This document shows, one piece after another, positions 1 through 6,662 of a DNA stretch of 18,382 nucleotides (position 1 is its first letter; each line of letters starts with the position of its first letter). The stretch spans positions 1 to 18,382 of the forward strand of contig JBGUUX010000061.1 of assembly GCA_045133915.1 (NCBI GenBank). Direction: 5' to 3'. The notes beneath the pieces are model-generated. The model searched no databases. It had not been told where the DNA came from and saw only the letters and a list, made by a program, of their open reading frames with translations. The position numbers and the translations under genes were made by a program. The DNA comes from RGIG7300 sp045133915 (GTDB lineage Bacteria; Bacillota; Clostridia; Oscillospirales; CAG-272).

Positions 1-503
1 AAGCCTTTTTTGATAAGGTTTTCGGCAGAGGAAAGTATGGCGTTGAATGTAACCTTGGTATCAAGGGTACCTCTGCCCCAGATAACCCCGTCCTCGATAA
101 TTGCTTCAAAGGGAGGCTTGTCCCACATTTCTTCATTGACAGGCACTACGTCGTAGTGAGCCATCATAACCGCAGGGCTGTCATGCTTTTCGCCCTCCCA
201 CTTAAAGAGCAGCGCTCTGTCGGAAAGTCTGTCAAAGCTGCATTTTTCAAAAACGTTGGGATAGAGGGTGGGCAAAAGGGAAATAAGCTTTTCAAACTCA
301 GAGTCATCCTCAAGGGTAGACTCTCTGTAAGAAACAGTCTTACATTTTACAAGCTCACAAAGGGCTTTGACAGAGCTGTCCGAGTCAAAGGATATAACCC
401 CTTCGTCAGCCTTTATATTTTCCTTTGGGGTAAAGAGCAGGGCTCTTATGATTATAACCGCAATAAACAGTATTACTGCGGCAAGTATTACGTAGCCTAT
501 CAT
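1..503 (-). CDS. M20-family metallopeptidase, membrane-anchored, 3' end outside window
   Basis: The gene begins at ATG 503 and runs off the left edge, so about 167 N-terminal residues are visible. Residues 3-24 are one hydrophobic segment (IGYVILAAVILFIAVIII), suggesting an N-terminal membrane anchor with the enzyme outside or at the membrane. Two M20 zinc motifs follow: AHYDVVPV (His116, Asp118) and WGRGTLDTK (Asp148 as bridging aspartate). The next-door variant HYDVVPV/GRGTLDTK is typical of the PM20D1/carboxypeptidase-S-like branch, which hydrolyses peptides or N-acyl amino acids. The start ATG overlaps the TGA stop of the upstream membrane gene (ATGA), with AAGG about 7 nt upstream, so it is translationally coupled to the putative transporter pair. 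I infer that it processes a substrate moved by that pair. Substrate unknown; family call firm. Confidence 0.9.
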   Translation of the reverse strand, partial: MIGYVILAAVILFIAVIIIRALLFTPKENIKADEGVISFDSDSSVKALCELVKCKTVSYRESTLEDDSEFEKLISLLPTLYPNVFEKCSFDRLSDRALLFKWEGEKHDSPAVMMAHYDVVPVNEEMWDKPPFEAIIEDGVIWGRGTLDTKVTFNAILSSAENLIKKG

Positions 504-1165
504 AACATACCCTTCTTATACATAATACGCGCTACGATAACGGTAAAGATAACGCCTACGGGAACCATGATACCTACCGTACCTGAGTTGAGCGCGGGAA
601 CAAAGATGAACAGCACAAGCATCAGAAGGATGGGAGCTATCGAGAGCTTGAGGTTCTTTGATACAAACACTACCGCAAGTCCGCCGAAGAGAGCAGGGAG
701 TATCATATCAAAAGCGGGCTTAAGCACGGGGGAGTCAAGGATAGGGGAAAGGGGAATAAGGAATATAACGCCTAATATGATTATAATAGTCGTTACGATA
801 CTGGATACCGCAATAGCGATAGTAGAGATGATCTCACCCTCCTCGGAGGTAGCCTTAACGTTTGCTCTCTCCATGGCGTCGATAGCGCAGGGGAGCTTAA
901 GGTTAGAGATGTTACCTGTTACAAAGGAGAGATATGTACCGCCTGCGCCAAGCATGGGAACGTAGGTGAATATCTCAACCAGACCGACCGCCCAGTACAT
1001 AGGCATTGTTGCAAGAAGACCCTTGCCCAGAGCCGCCCAGTCGGGCATAGCGCTGAATATAAGTCCCACAGTTACGGGGAAGGCAAATATAAGCAGACAA
1101 ATACAGATACCCCATATACGTCCGTCGCGATGTACAGATTCAAGATAGGTCATATTCTTTTTCAT
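500..1165 (-). CDS. Small integral membrane protein, partner of DUF5058 protein
   Basis: A 221-residue polytopic membrane protein with about 5-6 hydrophobic segments (approx. residues 18-37, 43-75, 113-140, 150-167, 172-192, 197-214). I do not recognise a named family with confidence. A conserved-looking stretch, GTYLSFVTGNISNLKLPCA (about residues 76-94), lies between the second and third hydrophobic regions and could be a substrate or gating loop. The start codon shares one base with the stop of the DUF5058 gene (TAATG), preceded by AGGAGG 9 nt upstream, and its own TGA overlaps the ATG of the M20 peptidase. This tight coupling argues for a stoichiometric complex: two unequal membrane subunits of one transporter. 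That function is inference. Confidence 0.85.
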   Translation of the reverse strand: MKKNMTYLESVHRDGRIWGICICLLIFAFPVTVGLIFSAMPDWAALGKGLLATMPMYWAVGLVEIFTYVPMLGAGGTYLSFVTGNISNLKLPCAIDAMERANVKATSEEGEIISTIAIAVSSIVTTIIIILGVIFLIPLSPILDSPVLKPAFDMILPALFGGLAVVFVSKNLKLSIAPILLMLVLFIFVPALNSGTVGIMVPVGVIFTVIVARIMYKKGML

Positions 1166-1908
1166 TATGCTATACCTCCTAACCAGTTAGTTACGGGTAT
1201 GGCAACAGCCATACCTACTATAAGGCTTATAGGCAGAGCGTAGTCGGTAAGCCAACGTACCTTAAGCTTTGTTGCAAGAGTACCGCATATAGCCATCATA
1301 ACAGCAGAGGTAAACATAACGAACACGGGGATAAGACCGGTATAGTTACCCTCAAATGCAAGACCTACGTCGCAGAACACGTAGCCAAGGAAAGCGGATA
1401 TCATACCTAAGAACATGGCGTTGTTAAATATCTCGCCCCACTTTTTGTCCTTCATACCCATCTTGGTCATACCGCCCTGAATTCTCTTTGTAACAAAGGG
1501 AACAAGGATAAGACCGATAGCAATACCAAGGGTCATAACCCACAGTACGGTAACAAAAGCAGAAGGATCGGTAATAGTGTTACCTGCGTCCTGCCCAAGA
1601 GCTTCAAGGGTGTTTCCAGCAGCTACAGTTTCATAGGTCAGAGAGCCTATAACCGAGAGGCGCAGCCAGGGCAGAGCAATACCAAGGCTCTTAGAGAGAG
1701 CTACGACACCTACCAGCACCGCTACCGCAGGAGCAATGGTAAATACCGCAGACGAGGATATGGTAGACTTGATAGTGGAAGATTTGATTCCCAGTTCCTT
1801 TGCTCGGCGAACTGCCTTGGTAAGAAAGAACACCGACTGAGAAAGAACAGCCGCAATGATGATTCCTACCAGCACAAAGAGCACGGGACTGTTTACGCTG
1901 AATTCCAT
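1165..1908 (-). CDS. DUF5058-family membrane protein, putative transporter subunit
   Basis: A 247-residue protein with about 6-7 transmembrane segments, starting with one at residues 9-31. The central motif SLTYETVAAGNTLEALGQD (about residues 88-106) and overall size match the DUF5058 family as I remember it. The protein is predicted to sit in the cytoplasmic membrane. The start at ATG 1908 is supported by AAGGAG 7 nt upstream and a promoter at 1942-1970. It is the first gene of a three-gene coupled operon (DUF5058, small membrane protein, M20 peptidase). Both membrane proteins carry a glycine/asparagine-containing loop after their second helix region (VAAGN and VTGN), which suggests related halves of one transport unit. 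Substrate and energy coupling cannot be read from the sequence. Confidence 0.82.
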   Translation of the reverse strand: MEFSVNSPVLFVLVGIIIAAVLSQSVFFLTKAVRRAKELGIKSSTIKSTISSSAVFTIAPAVAVLVGVVALSKSLGIALPWLRLSVIGSLTYETVAAGNTLEALGQDAGNTITDPSAFVTVLWVMTLGIAIGLILVPFVTKRIQGGMTKMGMKDKKWGEIFNNAMFLGMISAFLGYVFCDVGLAFEGNYTGLIPVFVMFTSAVMMAICGTLATKLKVRWLTDYALPISLIVGMAVAIPVTNWLGGIA

Positions 1909-1930
1909 ACAAATTCTCCTTAATATAAAT

Positions 1931-1970
1931 ATTATACGTATAATTTACCACAAAGTGACGATATTTTCAA
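1931..1970 (-). promoter_or_regulatory. Promoter of the DUF5058 operon with overlapping palindrome
   Basis: On the minus strand a -35 TTGAAA (1965-1970) and -10 TAAATT (1942-1947) are separated by 17 nt. The perfect 14-bp palindrome ATTATACGTATAAT (1931-1944) overlaps the -10 and likely start site, so it could be an operator or merely AT-rich DNA. Leader about 30 nt. Confidence 0.5.
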
Positions 1971-1987
1971 TACCGTATAAAATAAAA

Positions 1988-2007
1988 ATGACCGCAAAAG
2001 CGGTCAT
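1988..2007 (-). terminator. Rho-independent terminator of rplU-prp-rpmA
   Basis: The stem ATGACCGC/GCGGTCAT has a 4-nt loop. Read on the minus strand it is followed by a T-rich tract (TTTTTATTTTAT). It lies 17 nt beyond the rpmA stop codon, so it ends the ribosomal-protein operon. Confidence 0.88.
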
Positions 2008-2023
2008 CTTTATTCTTAAGTGA

Positions 2024-2302
2024 TTAAGCAGTGTAAACGTTTACGCACTTTCTGTTCTTAGCGGTCTTTTCGAACTTTACAACGCCGTCGCAAAGTGCGA
2101 AAAGGGTATCATCAGAACCACGACCAACGTTCATGCCGGGGTGGATGTGAGTACCACGCTGTCTTACAAGGATATTACCTGCGGTAACAGCCTGACCGTC
2201 AGCTCTCTTAACGCCAAGTCGCTTGCTTTCGCTGTCACGACCGTTCTTAGTAGAACCGACACCTTTTTTATGTGCGAAAAACTGCAATCCGATTCTTAAC
2301 AT
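2024..2302 (-). CDS. rpmA: Large ribosomal subunit protein bL27
   Basis: A 92-residue bL27, whose N-terminus reaches toward the peptidyl-transferase centre of the 50S subunit. The sequence begins MLRIGLQFFAHKKGVGSTKN, the Firmicute form with an N-terminal extension. In Staphylococcus and relatives the protease Prp cuts this extension after FF, which here would leave Ala10 as the mature N-terminus. The body GRDSESKRLGVKRADGQ and GTHIHPGMNVGRGSDDTLFA is standard bL27. Start ATG 2302 has GGAGG 9 nt upstream. It is the last gene of rplU-prp-rpmA, and the processing protease is encoded just upstream. Confidence 0.98.
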   Translation of the reverse strand: MLRIGLQFFAHKKGVGSTKNGRDSESKRLGVKRADGQAVTAGNILVRQRGTHIHPGMNVGRGSDDTLFALCDGVVKFEKTAKNRKCVNVYTA

Positions 2303-2334
2303 TTCAAATACCTCCGTATGTTTTGTTTGAGGAC

Positions 2335-2688
2335 TTAGTCCTCTACGACCTCGTTGACATCTATATAATCATAGTAGTCATCGAGCATGCTCATGAGTTC
2401 GAGATAGTAGGCCTGCATAATTCCTGCAACTGCAAACTGACGCTTGTCATCCTCGCAAAAATCGGGAAGAGCATCCATAGCAGTAACGGTAATCCTGTTC
2501 GCATCGCCGTCGATCTGATAATCAACGTTAGAGGAGTAGGACACCTCAATAGAGTTAGCGACCAACATCGTCATAGATGATATCGCGGCGCATACAATAT
2601 CGTTGCCGGCCTCGTCAAAAAGAGCGTGACCTTCTTCAACGAACTTGTAATACACACCGTTCCTTTTATAGAACGTGATATTGACCAT
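2335..2688 (-). CDS. prp: Ribosomal-processing cysteine protease Prp
   Basis: A 117-residue protein encoded between rplU and rpmA, the standard Firmicute position. Prp removes the N-terminal extension of bL27 before or during ribosome assembly. The catalytic pair is visible in GHALFDEAGNDIVCAAISSM: His21 and Cys33, with the family signature DIVCAA. The C-terminal half ends in an acidic tail (MLDDYYDYIDVNEVVED) somewhat longer than usual. The start ATG 2688 lies 3 nt after the rplU stop, with a weak SD (CAGG) inside the end of rplU, so translation is probably coupled to rplU. Confidence 0.95.
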   Translation of the reverse strand: MVNITFYKRNGVYYKFVEEGHALFDEAGNDIVCAAISSMTMLVANSIEVSYSSNVDYQIDGDANRITVTAMDALPDFCEDDKRQFAVAGIMQAYYLELMSMLDDYYDYIDVNEVVED

Positions 2689-2691
2689 CTT

Positions 2692-3003
2692 TTAGCCTGC
2701 GATCTTAGTGATCTGAACCTTAGTATAAGGCTGGCGGTGACCGATCTTCTTCTTCTCGCCCTTCTTAGGCTTGTACTTGAGAATGTGGATCTTCTTACCC
2801 TTACCGTTCTTAACTACGTTAGCGGTAACGGTAGCACCCTTAACGGTGGGATTGCCTGCGGTGAACTTATCACCGTCGCGAACTGCGAGAACCTTATCAA
2901 AGGTAACCTCGTCGCCTTCGTTTACGTCGAGCTTCTCGATGAAGAGAATATCGCCCTCGTTAACCTTGTACTGCTTTCCGCCTGTTTCGATAATTGCAAA
3001 CAT
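2692..3003 (-). CDS. rplU: Large ribosomal subunit protein bL21
   Basis: A 103-residue bL21, a 50S protein bound to 23S rRNA. It opens MFAIIETGGKQYKVNEGDIL and ends GHRQPYTKVQITKIAG, with the basic loop KYKPKKGEKKKIGHRQ typical of the family. Length is normal. It is the first gene of the operon, preceded by a structured leader of about 95 nt that in other Firmicutes is the autoregulatory L21 leader. A GAGGTG SD lies about 6-11 nt before the ATG. Confidence 0.98.
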   Translation of the reverse strand: MFAIIETGGKQYKVNEGDILFIEKLDVNEGDEVTFDKVLAVRDGDKFTAGNPTVKGATVTANVVKNGKGKKIHILKYKPKKGEKKKIGHRQPYTKVQITKIAG

Positions 3004-3099
3004 GCCAACAGCACCTCACTTTCTTTAACGCCGACTTTACGGCAAAATCGCTAATACAGGCGCAGACCTAACTGCTTGTGGGGCCTGTACATTAAGCGT
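3004..3099 (-). ncRNA. Ribosomal protein L21 leader (5' UTR cis-regulatory RNA)
   Basis: Between the promoter and the rplU ATG, the minus-strand transcript contains the stem ACAGGC/GCCTGT enclosing a second hairpin GCAG-TTAGGT-CTGC. It then has a purine-rich stretch and the SD. Position and arrangement match the L21 leader family of Firmicutes (Rfam L21_leader), thought to bind bL21 for feedback control. The assignment rests on context and hand folding, not on a covariance-model search. Confidence 0.72.
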
Positions 3100-3105
3100 C
3101 AAAGT

Positions 3106-3135
3106 ATTATATCACAACCGTAGACTCAATGTCAA
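3106..3135 (-). promoter_or_regulatory. Strong promoter of rplU-prp-rpmA
   Basis: Minus strand: -35 TTGACA (3130-3135), 18-nt spacer, -10 TATAAT (3106-3111) with an extended TGA just upstream of the hexamer. Both hexamers are exact consensus, as expected for a ribosomal-protein operon. Transcription should begin near 3099. Confidence 0.85.
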
Positions 3136-3321
3136 GAATTATTTATTACCCCCACTCTATATTTTCAAATTGTTCAAATATAAAGGACAAAAACATTGCT
3201 TTTTTAATAATATATAATGAAGAAATCAGTTTTTTTACGGCGGGGCAGGGGTTACGGTAGTCTATATCGGGAGCTTTGAACTGTTTTGTCAAAATTTATT
3301 AATATTTTTTTCATTTTTCTG
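3136..3321. other. Divergent intergenic stretch without a recognisable gene
   Basis: Together with the flanking promoters this is the 389-bp gap between rplU (minus) and the binding-protein gene (plus). It is AT-rich with a short G/C-rich patch near 3240-3260. A 20-codon reading frame at 3217-3279 has no SD. I see no RNA gene, terminator or repeat in it. Confidence 0.6.
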
Positions 3322-3350
3322 TTGACAAACCGGAACAATAGTGTTATAAT
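3322..3350 (+). promoter_or_regulatory. Promoter of the amino-acid ABC importer
   Basis: -35 TTGACA (3322-3327), 17-nt spacer, -10 TATAAT (3345-3350), with extended TG at 3342-3343. All elements are consensus. Predicted start near 3357 leaves a leader of about 36 nt, with SD AAAAGGAG at 3377-3384, too short for a riboswitch. Confidence 0.88.
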
Positions 3351-3392
3351 GCTTTCATAATTTACCGAACTAAAGTAAAAGGAGTTTTAGTT

Positions 3393-4205
3393 ATGAAAAA
3401 GTTTTTAGCATTTATTCTTTGCGCAATGATGGTATTTACCATGTTTGCATGTCAGGCACCCGCAGTTGACACACCCGTAGACACAGGTGACGTAGCAGAG
3501 CCCGCAGGTGACGTTGCAGCCGTTAAGGCAGCAGGTAAGCTTGTTGTTGGTATGACCGACTACGCTCCCATGAACTACAAGGACGACAATGGCGAATGGA
3601 CAGGCTTTGATACCGAGTTTGCACAGGCTTATGCAAAGACCCTCGGCGTTGACGTAGAGTTCATCGTTATCGACTGGGACAACAAGTATACCGAGCTTGA
3701 GGCTAAGTCTATCGACTGTATCTGGAACGGTATGACCATCACCGAAGAGGGTAAGCTCAACGCTTCCATCTCCAACCCCTACGTTAAGAACGCTCAGGTA
3801 GTTGTTATGGCTAACGACAAACTTGCCGACTACGCTACCTCCAACGATATGCTCGACCTCAACTTCGCAGTTGAAAACGGCTCCGCAGGTGCAGATGCCG
3901 CTGAGCTTGCAGGCTTTAAGAACGTTATCGCAGTTCAGGACCAGGCAGCAGCTCTTCTTGAGGTTGCAGCAGGCTCCGTTGACGCTTGTATCATCGACAT
4001 CACCATGGCAAACGCTATGACAGGCGAGGGCACCAGCTATGCAGACTACGGCTACGTTATGGAGCTTTCCGCTGAGGAATACGGCGTTGCATTCCGTAAG
4101 GGCTCTGACATGACTGCTGACTTCAACGCATTCATGGCAACTGCTATGACCGACGGTACTCTCGACGATCTCGCAGCTAAGTACGAGCTTACACTTGTAA
4201 AGTAA
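3393..4205 (+). CDS. Amino-acid ABC transporter substrate-binding lipoprotein
   Basis: A 270-residue extracytoplasmic binding protein of the SBP_bac_3 family, lipid-anchored to the outer face of the membrane. The signal peptide MKKFLAFILCAMMVFTMFAC has its lipidation Cys at residue 20; the lipobox is MFAC, slightly off the LxxC consensus. A short Pro/Asp/Thr-rich linker (residues 21-45) precedes the domain. Family landmarks are LVVGMTDYAPMNYKDDNGEW, the GFDTEFAQAYAKTLGV motif and LAAKYEL near the C-terminus. The acidic residues after GxWTGFD fit a polar amino-acid ligand, but the ligand cannot be named. It is followed by permease and ATPase genes. Its TAA stop is also the first three bases of a 101-bp palindromic element. 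Confidence 0.95.
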   Translation: MKKFLAFILCAMMVFTMFACQAPAVDTPVDTGDVAEPAGDVAAVKAAGKLVVGMTDYAPMNYKDDNGEWTGFDTEFAQAYAKTLGVDVEFIVIDWDNKYTELEAKSIDCIWNGMTITEEGKLNASISNPYVKNAQVVVMANDKLADYATSNDMLDLNFAVENGSAGADAAELAGFKNVIAVQDQAAALLEVAAGSVDACIIDITMANAMTGEGTSYADYGYVMELSAEEYGVAFRKGSDMTADFNAFMATAMTDGTLDDLAAKYELTLVK

Positions 4206-4303
4206 TGCAGAATGCAGAGTGCAGAATGCAGAATTAAGGAGGATTTTGTCCTCGGACAAAATCAACATTTAATTTCGCATTACGCATTACGAATTACGCA
4301 TTA
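4203..4303 (+). repeat. 101-bp heptamer-armed palindromic element, intact copy (copy A)
   Basis: Left arm 4203-4237: TAATGCAGA followed by heptamers ATGCAGA, GTGCAGA, ATGCAGA and ending ATTAA. Core 4238-4268: a hairpin GATTTTGTC/GACAAAATC with loop CTCG (stem 4242-4250 and 4255-4263). Right arm 4269-4303: TTAATT then heptamers CGCATTA, CGCATTA, CGAATTA, CGCATTA. The reverse complement of the right arm aligns with the left arm over 35 nt without gaps. Nearly all mismatches fall on the same two positions of each heptamer. The first three bases are the stop codon of the binding-protein gene. No coding potential. Confidence 0.88.
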
Positions 4304-4316
4304 GAATCGAAAATGC

Positions 4317-4350
4317 TACCGGCAGTAGGTTTTTTGACTTGCTGTCGGTA
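4317..4350 (+). promoter_or_regulatory. Hairpin before the permease gene
   Basis: TACCGGCAG (4317-4325) pairs with CTGTCGGTA (4342-4350) with one G-U pair and a T-rich loop. It lies between the binding-protein gene and its permease. Such hairpins often stabilise or partly stop the upstream message so that the binding protein is made in excess; that role is inference. Confidence 0.4.
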
Positions 4351-4377
4351 TGTGTGTGAAAGGACATATTGTACGTA

Positions 4378-5133
4378 ATGTTTTTAAAAGTAACCATGAG
4401 CCTTCTCGAAGGCTTTGGTAAGACCCTTGAGCTGTTTGGAATAACTTTGCTCTTTGCCTTACCCCTCGGACTTATCTTCAGCTTTGCATCTATGTCAAAG
4501 TTCAAGCCCCTTAAGTGGCTTATGAAGACCTTTATCTGGATCATCCGCGGAACACCCCTTATGCTCCAGCTTATCGTAATATACTACGGCCCCGGACTTA
4601 TGGGCTCCTGGGCGTCAAAGATCCTGGGTCAGTACCCAACAATGGACGTGTTCCTGCCTAACTTTTTCCTTGACGGAGTAGAGAAGGTACTTTATCCCGT
4701 AATGACCTGGTTCTCCGGATGGAGCGTGTGGGACAGATTTTTTGCCGTATCGGTGGCGTTTGTTATCAACTACGCCTGCTATTTTTCCGAGATATACCGC
4801 GGCGGTATCGAGTCTATAAACTACGGTCAGTACGAGGCGGGTCAGGTGCTTGGTATGACCAAGATGCAGACCTTCTTCCGTGTTGTGCTGCTTCAGGTGT
4901 TCAAGCGCATTCTTCCTCCCATTTCAAACGAGGTAATCACCCTGGTCAAGGACACATCCCTTGCCCGTATGATCTCTGTATACGAGATAATCTGGGCAGG
5001 ACAGGCGTTTATCAAGTCTGACGGACTCCTGTGGCCGCTTTTCTACACAGGCGCATTCTACCTTGTGTTCAGCGGACTTCTGACCATAATGTTCGGCAAG
5101 CTTGAAAAGAAATTGGATTATTTCAGAGGTTAA
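4378..5133 (+). CDS. Amino-acid ABC transporter permease
   Basis: A membrane subunit of the His/Glu/Gln/Arg permease family, 251 residues from ATG 4378. The hydrophobic segment GITLLFALPLGLIFSF is near the start. RGTPLMLQLIVIYYGPG is the family's second conserved region. The EAA loop reads YEAGQVLGMTKMQTFFRVVL, which docks on the ATPase, and KDTSLARMISVYEI follows it. The stretch between the second and third conserved segments (GLMGSWASKILGQYPTMDVF onward) is longer than in short family members. The start is uncertain: TTG 4369 lies only 4 nt after AAAGGA (4359-4364) and ATG 4378 lies 13 nt after it. I prefer ATG. Downstream the ATPase gene follows after 2 nt. Confidence 0.94.
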   Translation: MFLKVTMSLLEGFGKTLELFGITLLFALPLGLIFSFASMSKFKPLKWLMKTFIWIIRGTPLMLQLIVIYYGPGLMGSWASKILGQYPTMDVFLPNFFLDGVEKVLYPVMTWFSGWSVWDRFFAVSVAFVINYACYFSEIYRGGIESINYGQYEAGQVLGMTKMQTFFRVVLLQVFKRILPPISNEVITLVKDTSLARMISVYEIIWAGQAFIKSDGLLWPLFYTGAFYLVFSGLLTIMFGKLEKKLDYFRG

Positions 5134-5135
5134 CT

Positions 5136-5933
5136 ATGGCAATGCTTGAAGTAAAGAATATATATAAATCCTTCGGCAAGTTTGAGGTCTTAAAGGGCAT
5201 CAACTTTGAGCTTCCCGAGGGAAAGGTCATCTCTGTTATCGGTTCTTCCGGCAGCGGTAAGACAACCCTGCTTCGTTGTATCACAGGTCTTGAGACAGCG
5301 GACAAGGGAATAATAACCGTTGACGGACATACTACCTTTAACGGTGACGAAAAGATAAAGCTCACCAAAAAGCAGAAGAGAGAAAATCAGCTTGCTACAG
5401 GACTTGTTTTCCAGTCCTTTAACCTCTTTCCTCAGTACAGCGTGCTTGATAACGTGCTTCTTGCAAAGAAGCTGATACTCAAGGAGGAGCTGAGAGCCTC
5501 AAAGGTTACTGCGGCAGAAAAGAAGGCGGCATTTGCCAAAATGACCGAGGAAGCAAAGGAGATAATCGCAAGCGTAGGTCTTGCAGATAAGATGCAATCC
5601 TACCCCTGTCAGCTCTCGGGCGGTCAGCAGCAGCGTGTGGCTATAGCCCGTGCCCTTGTAATGAGTCCCAAGGTGCTTTGCTTTGACGAGCCTACCTCCG
5701 CCCTTGACCCCGAGATAACGGGAGAGGTGCTTAAGGTTATCGGCAACCTTGCAAAGCAGGGAAGAACCATGCTTATCGTAACCCACGAAATGGGCTTTGC
5801 CCGTGAGGTGTCGGATGAGGTCATCTTTATGGACAAGGGTATTATCGCCGAGCAGGGCGACCCCAAGGAGATTTTTGATAATCCCAAGACAGACCGCCTT
5901 GCCCACTTCTTAAACGCAATGTTGAAGGCATAA
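5136..5933 (+). CDS. Amino-acid ABC transporter ATP-binding protein
   Basis: A 265-residue cytoplasmic ATPase of the GlnQ/HisP type that drives the importer. Visible in order: Walker A GSSGSGKT (residues 36-43), Q-loop FQSFNLF with Gln93, signature LSGGQQQ (160-166), Walker B VLCFDE (180-185), D-loop SALD (188-191) and switch His217 in VTHEMG. It is about 20-25 residues longer than a standard GlnQ, owing to a charged insert around residues 65-85 and a longer helix at 112-142 (KEELRASKVTAAEKK). The SD AGAGG lies inside the end of the permease gene, 7-8 nt before ATG. The HAD gene follows after 1 nt. Confidence 0.95.
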   Translation: MAMLEVKNIYKSFGKFEVLKGINFELPEGKVISVIGSSGSGKTTLLRCITGLETADKGIITVDGHTTFNGDEKIKLTKKQKRENQLATGLVFQSFNLFPQYSVLDNVLLAKKLILKEELRASKVTAAEKKAAFAKMTEEAKEIIASVGLADKMQSYPCQLSGGQQQRVAIARALVMSPKVLCFDEPTSALDPEITGEVLKVIGNLAKQGRTMLIVTHEMGFAREVSDEVIFMDKGIIAEQGDPKEIFDNPKTDRLAHFLNAMLKA

Positions 5934-5934
5934 A

Positions 5935-6597
5935 ATGAAATATACCACTGTATTATTTGATTCGGACGATACTCTGCTTGACTTTAAGGCAAGTGAGCGA
6001 GAGGCTATATACCGTGCCTTTGAAAAGGCGGGACTTCCCTTTGACGAAGAGATAAGAACTGTTTACAGCGAGATAAACCACGGCTTGTGGAAGGCTCTTG
6101 AGCGTGGCGAGACCACAACCGACGAGCTTTTGGTAGAGCGCTTCCGCCGTCTCTTTGAGCGTTACGGCTACAACTATGACCCAAAGGCTATGAACGATCT
6201 CTACTTCCATTGTCTGTCCGACACAGCCTTTACTATGGACGGTGCGGTAGAGATACTGGAATACCTCAAGGACCGCTACGAGCTTGATATCATAACCAAC
6301 GGTGTGGGATATATCCAGACCGCAAGGCTTGATAACGCCGATATCCGTAAGTACATAAAGCACCTGTTTATATCGGGTGAGATAGGTATCTCCAAACCCC
6401 ATAAGTGCTTCTTTGACTACGTTCTTTCCCATATTGACGAAAAGGACAAGTCTAAGATACTTGTGGTAGGCGACAGCCTTACCTCTGATATCAAGGGAGC
6501 GATAGATGCAGAACTTGATTGCGTTTATATAGGTAGTGCTCCCAATGAAGCGACTTATTGCGTTAGCAATCTGCTCCAATTGAAGAACATATTATAA
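5935..6597 (+). CDS. HAD-family phosphatase, YjjG-type pyrimidine nucleotidase
   Basis: A 220-residue cytoplasmic HAD hydrolase. The four motifs are FDSDDTLLDF (nucleophile Asp9, acid/base Asp11), IITNG (Thr121), the lysine of GISKPHK (Lys154), and VVGDSLTSDIKGA (Asp180, Asp185). The helical cap between residues 16 and 100 and the sequence GEIGISKPHKCFFDYVL match YjjG-like proteins, which dephosphorylate pyrimidine and non-canonical nucleoside monophosphates as house-cleaning enzymes. YjjG is the best guess; a broader HAD-IA phosphatase is possible. The ATG lies 1 nt after the ATPase stop, so it is co-transcribed with the importer, perhaps only by adjacency. Its TAA stop starts a heptamer array. 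Confidence 0.9.
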   Translation: MKYTTVLFDSDDTLLDFKASEREAIYRAFEKAGLPFDEEIRTVYSEINHGLWKALERGETTTDELLVERFRRLFERYGYNYDPKAMNDLYFHCLSDTAFTMDGAVEILEYLKDRYELDIITNGVGYIQTARLDNADIRKYIKHLFISGEIGISKPHKCFFDYVLSHIDEKDKSKILVVGDSLTSDIKGAIDAELDCVYIGSAPNEATYCVSNLLQLKNIL

Positions 6598-6629
6598 TGC
6601 AGAGTGCAGAATGCAGAGTGCAGAATAAA
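6595..6629 (+). repeat. Heptamer array, left arm only
   Basis: TAATGCAGA followed by units GTGCAGA, ATGCAGA, GTGCAGA and an ending ATAAA: 35 nt, the same length as the left arm of the 101-bp elements. The first three bases are the stop codon of the HAD gene. No right arm (GCATTAC) follows. Instead a terminator hairpin with a different geometry begins 6 nt later. Confidence 0.8.
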
Positions 6630-6634
6630 GGAAT

Positions 6635-6660
6635 AAACCCGTTGCAAAAGCAACGGGTTT
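6635..6660. terminator. Bidirectional terminator between convergent genes
   Basis: Stem AAACCCGTTGC/GCAACGGGTTT with loop AAAA. It lies between the HAD gene (plus, ends 6597) and the membrane-protein gene (minus, ends 6663). T-rich sequence follows on the plus side (TTTCATTATTTTAT), and the stem itself ends in TTT on the minus side. Confidence 0.85.
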
Positions 6661-6662
6661 CA

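Noticed and set aside
3217..3279. 20-codon reading frame in the divergent intergenic region
   Set aside because: No SD before the ATG and no match to a known leader peptide.
3351..3392. Riboswitch before the amino-acid importer
   Set aside because: The leader from the consensus promoter is only about 36 nt, too short for a known aptamer plus expression platform.
3405..4268. Long antisense reading frames opposite the binding protein and other genes (also 8863-9603, 10781-11350, 14673-15116, 17073-18038)
   Set aside because: They mirror strong genes with good motifs, lack SD sequences and have no recognisable domains; they result from codon bias.
4203..4303. Heptamer arrays as a CRISPR array
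   Set aside because: Repeats are 7 bp with no spacers, and no cas genes are present.
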